Below, piece by piece: positions 6,145 through 10,695 of a stretch of 10,695 bases of DNA; the first letter of the stretch is position 1, and each line of letters begins with the position of its first letter. The stretch lies in the NCBI GenBank assembly GCA_011176555.1, contig DUEF01000058.1, forward strand, positions 1 to 10,695, given 5' to 3'. The DNA is from Caldilineae bacterium. Lineage in GTDB: Bacteria > Chloroflexota > Anaerolineae > J102. Both the position numbers and the translations under genes were made by a program. The notes beneath the pieces were generated by a model. It saw nothing but the letters and a program-made list of their open reading frames with translations, ran no database searches and was not told the origin of the DNA.

Positions 6145-7382
6145 GCGTTCACCTCCGCAGTCGTTGGGGCGGGCGTCGTGTCATCGAACAAATCATCGGA
6201 AGAGGAAGTCTCAACGGAAACTCGGCGATTTTGCCGTTTGTGTACGAAGTAATCGGTGCTGACGACGAAGAGCACCACCAGGCCCAGGATGGCCATGATC
6301 AGCACCTGCGGAACCTGCATGGCCCGCTGCATCTTGTCACCCCCGACCAGCAGGCCCCCGAAGAGGATGGATGAGGGGATGATGCCCAACGGGTGCAGGC
6401 CGCCAAAAAGCGCGGCCACGATGCCGGTGAAGCCATATCCGGCTGAGACCGCGGTGGGCTCGAACATGCGATGGTGCAGCCCCACGATCTCCACTGCCCC
6501 CGCCAGCCCCGCGAACATCCCGGACAGGGTCATGGACAAGACCATCGTGCCCTTCACGTTCATGCCGGCATAGCGAGAAGCGTGAGGATTCAGGCCAACA
6601 GAACGGATGCGATAGCCGATGGTGGTGCGCCACAGAAAAATATAGACGAGAATGGCCATAAAGATGGCGAACAGGAAGCCGCTGTGCAATCTGGTTGGCT
6701 CCGCCAAAACACCGTAAATCTCGGAGATGTAGCCCTGCAACCCCAAATCCTTGGCCTTTTCCGTGAATCCCAGCGATTGCGCCAAATCGGTGAAGCGCGG
6801 CATGTCCAGATTTTTGGGCAGCCGCGCCGAGTGGGGGATGTTGGTGCCGGCCGCCACCTCCGCCGGATCGATCATGGGCCCGCGCAACAGATAATACCCG
6901 ACCTGAATGGCGATGGCGTTCATCATGATCGTGCTGAGGATCTCGTTCACCCCCAGTTGCGCTTTCAGATAGCCCGGGATCGCGCCCCAGACCGCGCCCA
7001 TGAAGGCCCCGGCCAACAAGATGAGGATGATGCCCGCGAAACCCGGGATCTTGTCGCCCAATTGCAGCCCGACAAATGTCGCCAGCAGCGCCCCGACGAT
7101 AAGCTGGCCTTCAGCGCCGATGTTGATCATGCCGGCCCGGAAGGCGATGGCGATGCCCAGCGCCACCAACATCAGGGGCACGGATTTGACCAGGGTGTCG
7201 GCGAGGCCGTTTTTGCTGCCGAAAGCGCCCACGATCATGGCTTTGTAGGCTTCCAGGGGATTGACGCCTTGCAGCCAGAGGATGACTGCGCCCACGGCGA
7301 ACGCGCCTAACACGGCCAGCAACGGCAGCGACGCATCGATTAGTTTGTCCCAAAACGACCGACTGATTCTGAATTTTGACAT
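6141..7382 (-). CDS. BMP-type ABC importer permease, first subunit
   Basis: An inner-membrane permease (BPD_transp_2 type; relative of NupP/YufP) of 413 residues, longer than the usual 350 or so. The hallmark INIGAEGQLIVGA lies at about 87-99 and the cytoplasmic coupling segment VGLNPHASRYAG near 260-271. The extra length comes from a polar insertion of about 65 residues after LLRGPMIDP (about 170-235), probably an extracytoplasmic loop, and from a polar Ser/Asp/Thr-rich C-terminal tail after the last helix. GAGGG precedes the ATG at 7382 by about 7 bases. It follows the regulator gene by 48 bases and overlaps the next permease gene by four bases. Confidence 0.93.
   Translation of the reverse strand: MSKFRISRSFWDKLIDASLPLLAVLGAFAVGAVILWLQGVNPLEAYKAMIVGAFGSKNGLADTLVKSVPLMLVALGIAIAFRAGMINIGAEGQLIVGALLATFVGLQLGDKIPGFAGIILILLAGAFMGAVWGAIPGYLKAQLGVNEILSTIMMNAIAIQVGYYLLRGPMIDPAEVAAGTNIPHSARLPKNLDMPRFTDLAQSLGFTEKAKDLGLQGYISEIYGVLAEPTRLHSGFLFAIFMAILVYIFLWRTTIGYRIRSVGLNPHASRYAGMNVKGTMVLSMTLSGMFAGLAGAVEIVGLHHRMFEPTAVSAGYGFTGIVAALFGGLHPLGIIPSSILFGGLLVGGDKMQRAMQVPQVLIMAILGLVVLFVVSTDYFVHKRQNRRVSVETSSSDDLFDDTTPAPTTAEVNA
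6150..6156 (-). promoter_or_regulatory. Ribosome binding site of the second permease gene, inside the first
   Basis: GGAGGTG on the minus strand, 5 bases before the ATG at 6144 and within the last codons of the upstream permease gene. It confirms the ATGA overlap start. Confidence 0.8.
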
Positions 7383-7430
7383 GGCAACCCTCGTTTTTGT
7401 GACTGTTGACTTTCGGGTGGTGGCGGTTGT

Positions 7431-8171
7431 TCACACCCAGGTTTGCACTAAACGCAATCCCAGAGTTTTATCGTCGTAGCAACTGACGCTATAGAGAATC
7501 GGCAGGTTGTCGTTGTTGTAAAACACCTGCTCCAGCTTCAGTAATGGTGCGGAGTCGTCTCGTTCGAGTAATTGTATCGCGTCCTCACCGGGGAGGACGG
7601 CTTTGATGTTGATGATGGCGTAGGCGATGGCTTGCCGACACTTTTGCCAGAGCAATTCACGGAGAGGCAATTCACCTTCGATCTGTTCGAGCGCTTTGGT
7701 GGGATCATCAAAAAGAGAGGCCGGAAATGAATCATTGACAAGAATCACAGGTTTTCCATCCGCCGAAAAGCGTCGTTTCAGGGTGATGACGTTACTGCCG
7801 GTGGTGATTCTCAGCAAAGCGGATTCCTGTGCGGTCGCCGGTCGGATGTCACTCTCAAGCATCTGAGTCGCCGCTGCATAACCGATGTTCTCGATCAGAC
7901 GAACAAAATCCCACATGGCGCCCATGCGCGTTGGCACGTCGATGATATGTTGATTGACATACGTCCCATCCCCCTGTTTGCGAAGCACCAGCCCCTCCGC
8001 CGCCAATTTTCCTAATGCCGATCGCACCGTAGCGCGACTGACGCCGAGTTCTTCCGCCAGATCACTTTCCGACGGCAATCGTTCACCCGGACTGTAGTCC
8101 TGTCCCCGAATCCGCTCACTTATGATTTTCGTGACTTGCCTGGCAATGGGTTGAGGTCGTTCAACCAGCAT
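7431..8171 (-). CDS. GntR-family transcriptional regulator with UTRA effector domain (HutC-type)
   Basis: A 246-residue DNA-binding regulator. The winged helix-turn-helix spans about 9-73, with the classic PSESDLAEELGVSRATVRSAL recognition region at about 33-52 (quoted in part) and wing GDGTYV at 67-72. A UTRA-type ligand domain covers about 90-240, with LPILYSVSCY near the C-terminus. Length and domain order are normal for the HutC subfamily, whose members sense small metabolites and usually repress the adjacent operon. It is the first gene of the block, 48 bases ahead of the permease genes on the same strand, so it probably controls its own operon. The ATG at 8171 has a weak GGGGG motif about 8 bases before it. 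The effector is unknown; a nucleoside, base or downstream product is the inference. Confidence 0.92.
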   Translation of the reverse strand: MLVERPQPIARQVTKIISERIRGQDYSPGERLPSESDLAEELGVSRATVRSALGKLAAEGLVLRKQGDGTYVNQHIIDVPTRMGAMWDFVRLIENIGYAAATQMLESDIRPATAQESALLRITTGSNVITLKRRFSADGKPVILVNDSFPASLFDDPTKALEQIEGELPLRELLWQKCRQAIAYAIINIKAVLPGEDAIQLLERDDSAPLLKLEQVFYNNDNLPILYSVSCYDDKTLGLRLVQTWV

Positions 8172-8224
8172 TTATGGCCCCCAGGAAAACGAAAAGAACG
8201 AACGATAATCGTCTGACGACAGCC

Positions 8225-8253
8225 ACCTTATCATTGTGTGACAGATGTGTCAA
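8225..8253 (-). promoter_or_regulatory. Candidate promoter of the regulator-importer operon
   Basis: On the minus strand a perfect TTGACA (8253-8248) is followed after 17 bases by TAAGGT (8230-8225), a weak -10 match. It lies about 54 bases upstream of the regulator ATG in the only sizeable spacer ahead of the operon. The -35 is convincing and the -10 is not. Confidence 0.35.
8239..8252. promoter_or_regulatory. Candidate GntR operator palindrome
   Basis: TGACAGATGTGTCA: 5-base arms TGACA and TGTCA with a 4-base spacer. It overlaps the candidate -35 element, so a bound regulator would block the promoter. Short GT...AC palindromes of this kind are common GntR-family sites. I saw no second clear copy in the window. 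Confidence 0.35.
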
Positions 8254-8317
8254 ATGGATTACACTCCCAGATCATCCCGCGCCAGACCAGAATTCACTCC
8301 ACGATCACCTGGGTTGT

Positions 8318-8335
8318 GGATTCGCCGCCAAATCC
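8318..8335 (-). other. Small stem-loop just after the methyltransferase gene
   Basis: On the mRNA strand a 7-base stem (with one G-U pair) and a GCGG tetraloop begin 11 bases past the stop codon at 8347. No U-run follows, so it is at best a weak or factor-assisted terminator. The rest of the 8172-8346 spacer holds only the candidate promoter and palindrome. Confidence 0.25.
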
Positions 8336-8346
8336 AGCACTCAGTA

Positions 8347-9153
8347 TCAGCGCTGTTCCCCCTCGCCAAACCGATCTTCGTAATCCCCTCCGCTTTGCCC
8401 GCCGCCGACCAGCGGCACAAAGCGCACCCCACCGATATTGTAGGCCCGGACATCTTCTCCTTCTCGCACCAGTTGCCAAAGGGTCTGGTAGCCGCCGGGC
8501 GGCCCCACAGGAACCACCAGCCGTCCGTCCGGCGTCAGTTGATCGAGCAGGGGTTGAGGAATATGGTCGGGCGCAGCGGTGACGATGATGGCATCGAAGG
8601 GCGCTGCTTCGGGCCAACCGTAGTAGCCGTCGGCGGTACGGGTGTGCAAGTTGGCGTAGCCAAGACGACGGAAGCGCTGTTCAGCCTGTTCCGCCAGTTC
8701 GGGGATGATTTCGATGGTCCAGACTTCGTCCACCAACTGGGCCAACACCGCCGCCTGGTAGCCCGACCCTGTGCCGATCTCCAGCACTTTGTCACCCGGT
8801 TCGAGCTGCAGGAGTTCGGTCATTAGCGCCACGATGTAGGGCTGGGAGATGGTCTGACCGTGGCCGATGGGGAGGGGATGGTCGGCGTAGGCCTGATTGA
8901 GATAACGCTCGGGCACAAACTCGTGGCGGGGCGTCGTTTCCATCACCCGTAGCACCCGTTCATCCTTGATTCCCCGGCTGCGCATCGTCCTCTCCACCAT
9001 TTGCAGCCGCGTTTCCAGGTAGGGATCGACCGCCGTTTCCTCACTCGGAGGCGTAGTGATTCTCTCTCTCGGCGTCGATGCAGGTGGGGGCGCACAGGCC
9101 GCGCAGATGAGTAATCCCAGGCACAGAGCAGACGCCAGCCATTGATGCGACAT
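8347..9153 (-). CDS. pcm: Protein-L-isoaspartate O-methyltransferase with N-terminal export/lipoprotein signal
   Basis: Transfers a methyl group from S-adenosylmethionine to isoaspartyl residues in damaged proteins, starting their repair. It has 268 residues against about 210 for the cytosolic enzyme; the extra part is N-terminal. Residues 1-20 form a hydrophobic signal ending CLGLLICAAC, then a Pro/Thr-rich linker to about 42. The Cys at 20 could be lipidated, although the -3 residue is Cys rather than Leu, so a plain secretory signal is possible. The catalytic domain is complete: GHGQTISQPYIVALM (97-111), SAM motif VLEIGTGSGYQ (123-133), acidic post-I region WTIEII, and C-terminal VRFVPLVGG. 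GGGAGG precedes the ATG at 9153 by 6 bases, fixing the start that includes the signal. It is separate from the MFS gene by 106 bases and from the importer operon by 175. Confidence 0.92.
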   Translation of the reverse strand: MSHQWLASALCLGLLICAACAPPPASTPRERITTPPSEETAVDPYLETRLQMVERTMRSRGIKDERVLRVMETTPRHEFVPERYLNQAYADHPLPIGHGQTISQPYIVALMTELLQLEPGDKVLEIGTGSGYQAAVLAQLVDEVWTIEIIPELAEQAEQRFRRLGYANLHTRTADGYYGWPEAAPFDAIIVTAAPDHIPQPLLDQLTPDGRLVVPVGPPGGYQTLWQLVREGEDVRAYNIGGVRFVPLVGGGQSGGDYEDRFGEGEQR

Positions 9154-9159
9154 CGGAAA

Positions 9160-9165
9160 CCTCCC
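9160..9165 (-). promoter_or_regulatory. Ribosome binding site of the isoaspartate methyltransferase gene
   Basis: GGGAGG on the minus strand, 6 bases before the ATG at 9153. It is important because it supports the start that includes the signal peptide rather than an internal cytosolic start. Confidence 0.75.
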
Positions 9166-9259
9166 TATCGAAACGGTGACGAAAAGACCGACGCCCCTAT
9201 TTTACCAATTTTCACCTGGAGGCGCTATGACCCTCCTCACGATTCATGACGTTTTCAGG

Positions 9260-10480
9260 TCAGGCTGGCCGACGCCGCGGGGGCAGAAAGAAAACGGCCG
9301 GGAGACTGAGGAAGGCGAGGATGCAGGCGAACAGAAAAGCATTGCTCATGCCGTAGTGGTCGGCGACCATGCCCACCAACCAAATGCCCAGGGCCCGGAT
9401 CAGAAAACTGAGGGCGAGAAAGGTGCCATTGGCCAGCGCCCGGTGCTCGGTGAATTCATCCTGTACGAGGGCCAGCAACACCGGCTGGGGCGAGATAGCG
9501 GTCAGGCCCAGGCCGATCAGGCTGGCGATGGTGAGCCAGGTCGGGCCATAGAGAAAGAGAAGCATCAGGATTGGCGCGAGGCCGAGCAGCACCAGCAGCA
9601 CCCGTTTGCGTCCAAAACGATCGCTGAGTGTGCCGCTGAGCAAGGCCCCGACCACGCCCGCTCCCTCCAGTATGGTCAGGGAGATCGCCGCCAGCCAGAG
9701 ACTGCCCCCCAACTCATCCCGTACAAAAATGGCCAGATACGTGGTCAGTGCCGCCACCATGAATACACGCCCCGTCATCAGCCAGATCAGGGTGGGGAAT
9801 ACGTGGCGGGCCGTGGGCCAGATCTCGGCCAGGGGCGCTTTGCGTAATTGCGATGGTCGGGCTGAGATATGGCGTAGTCGCCAGTAGAGAATGCCGGACA
9901 TCAACCACCCCCCCACAGCCAGCCGCCAAATGCCTTCCAAACCAAACCAACTCACGCCAGCCACCGCGACGATAGGCCCCACCGTGCGCGCCAACTCGCC
10001 CGCCGCCATGAAAATGCTCATGCCTGTTCCCACCTTCGGGCCTGCCACTCGACCGATCATCGCCGGCGCCGGGGCGTGGAACGCGGCGATGCTGAGGCCA
10101 GTGGTGAACAAGAGCAGCGCCAGGGTCACGTAATCAGATGCCAGACCGATGCTGCTCATCAGCGTGGCGGTAATGGCGGGGGCGAGGATGATGAAATAGC
10201 GCAGGCTGATACGGTCGGCCAGATAGCCGATGAAGGGATTGAGCAAGCTGGGCAACTGCATGAACACCGCCAAGCTGCCCACCAACGTATAGCTGAGCCC
10301 CAGATTCGATTTCAGTAGTGGCAACAGGGGTGCCAGAAAAGCGCTGTACGTGTCGTGGACGAAATGCCCACCAGCGATGGTGGTGACTTGATCCGCCTGG
10401 AAATCGCTCGTTTGCTGTGCTGTCATTGCACTATTTTGCTCCAGAGCGGGCTGATCCGTCGTCATTGATTGGTCACTCAT
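9260..10480 (-). CDS. MFS transporter, fosmidomycin-resistance (Fsr)-like
   Basis: A 406-residue inner-membrane transporter with about 12 membrane segments after a polar 30-residue N-terminus. GHFVHDTYSAFLAPLLP (38-54) and LSYTLVGSL with NPFIGYLADR (81-90) resemble the start of Fsr-type MFS proteins. AFHAPA (133-138) matches the FHP segment of that group, and the second-half motif A is LSGTLSDRFGRKR (281-293). Such proteins are usually proton-driven exporters of drugs or small metabolites, but the substrate cannot be inferred here. The ATG at 10480 overlaps the stop of the upstream gene (ATGA) and lacks a clear Shine-Dalgarno, so coupled translation is likely. ATGs at residues 6 and 19 are possible alternatives. 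It ends in a basic PPRRRPA tail. Confidence 0.9.
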   Translation of the reverse strand: MSDQSMTTDQPALEQNSAMTAQQTSDFQADQVTTIAGGHFVHDTYSAFLAPLLPLLKSNLGLSYTLVGSLAVFMQLPSLLNPFIGYLADRISLRYFIILAPAITATLMSSIGLASDYVTLALLLFTTGLSIAAFHAPAPAMIGRVAGPKVGTGMSIFMAAGELARTVGPIVAVAGVSWFGLEGIWRLAVGGWLMSGILYWRLRHISARPSQLRKAPLAEIWPTARHVFPTLIWLMTGRVFMVAALTTYLAIFVRDELGGSLWLAAISLTILEGAGVVGALLSGTLSDRFGRKRVLLVLLGLAPILMLLFLYGPTWLTIASLIGLGLTAISPQPVLLALVQDEFTEHRALANGTFLALSFLIRALGIWLVGMVADHYGMSNAFLFACILAFLSLPAVFFLPPRRRPA

Positions 10481-10695
10481 GGGTGGTTGGCATTCTCATC
10501 CACATCGGCCGCCGTCGTGCGACGAACCCTGAGCAGCAATTCGGCGTAATGAATCGATGGTGAGCCGCCAATGACGGGGCCAAAATCGACTCGCCGAACC
10601 TCACCCTCCGTTACGAATGTCCTTGTCTGCAGACGGATATTTTCACCTGGTTGCAAGGGGGCGACCTCACTGCTGCCGGCCGCCAGTTGTATGCG
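10477..10695 (-). CDS. Unrecognised protein, C-terminal 72 residues only
   Basis: The frame is open from the window edge to a TGA at 10479-10477 that overlaps the MFS start codon. The visible part begins RIQLAAGSSEV, contains QPGENIRLQTRTF and RRVDFGP, and ends AELLLRVRR followed by a polar tail. Alternating hydrophobic and polar residues suggest a beta-sandwich end rather than a membrane segment. Overlap with the transporter start suggests the two belong to one operon. I do not recognise the family. Confidence 0.7.
   Translation of the reverse strand, partial: RIQLAAGSSEVAPLQPGENIRLQTRTFVTEGEVRRVDFGPVIGGSPSIHYAELLLRVRRTTAADVDENANHP

Noticed and set aside
9176..9847. Plus-strand open frame with a GGAGG-like site near 9222
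   Set aside because: Most of it is antisense to the MFS gene; the product is low-complexity Gln/Glu/Gly-rich with no domain.

Overview
The window carries eight protein genes, all read right to left on the minus strand; the two at the window edges are incomplete. Base composition is fairly GC-rich. The substrate-binding lipoprotein has a Gly-rich lipobox region followed by a linker full of Pro, Glu and Thr, a style common in Chloroflexota (Anaerolineae/Caldilineae-type genomes). Together with heptad-type intergenic hairpins this makes a filamentous Chloroflexota or a similar environmental bacterium my best guess, but no ribosomal or phylogenetic marker is present, so this is inference. No tRNA, rRNA, CRISPR array, transposase or integrase was seen, and no gene-free stretch exceeds 300 bases.

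Layout in transcription order, from right to left. (a) 10695-8347: the C-terminal end of an unrecognised protein overlaps by ATGA the start of an MFS transporter of the fosmidomycin-resistance-like group. This is followed by a protein-L-isoaspartate methyltransferase with an export signal. (b) 8346-8172: a 175-base spacer with a possible promoter and a short palindrome, the likely control region of the next block. (c) 8171-1: a probable catabolic/salvage operon. Its order is a GntR/UTRA regulator, two membrane permeases of the BMP-type (nucleoside) ABC importer (ATGA overlap), a BMP-type binding lipoprotein with two tandem binding domains, a CodA-like cytosine deaminase, and the double ABC ATPase that runs off the left edge close to its natural C-terminus.

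Inferred working: the tandem-domain lipoprotein captures a nucleoside, nucleobase or related ligand outside the membrane, the two permeases and the ATPase import it, and the amidohydrolase deaminates it or a derived base. The GntR/UTRA protein at the head of the operon probably senses the ligand or a metabolite.

The most unusual features are four. The binding protein is internally duplicated (two BMP domains about two thirds identical, one open frame). Each of the three spacers flanking the binding-protein and deaminase genes holds a different inverted repeat, but all three are built from 7-base words with a 21-23 base loop. A 22-codon mini-ORF fills the lipoprotein-deaminase gap exactly, from stop codon to start codon. 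Finally, the isoaspartate methyltransferase appears to be exported although its cosubstrate is cytosolic.
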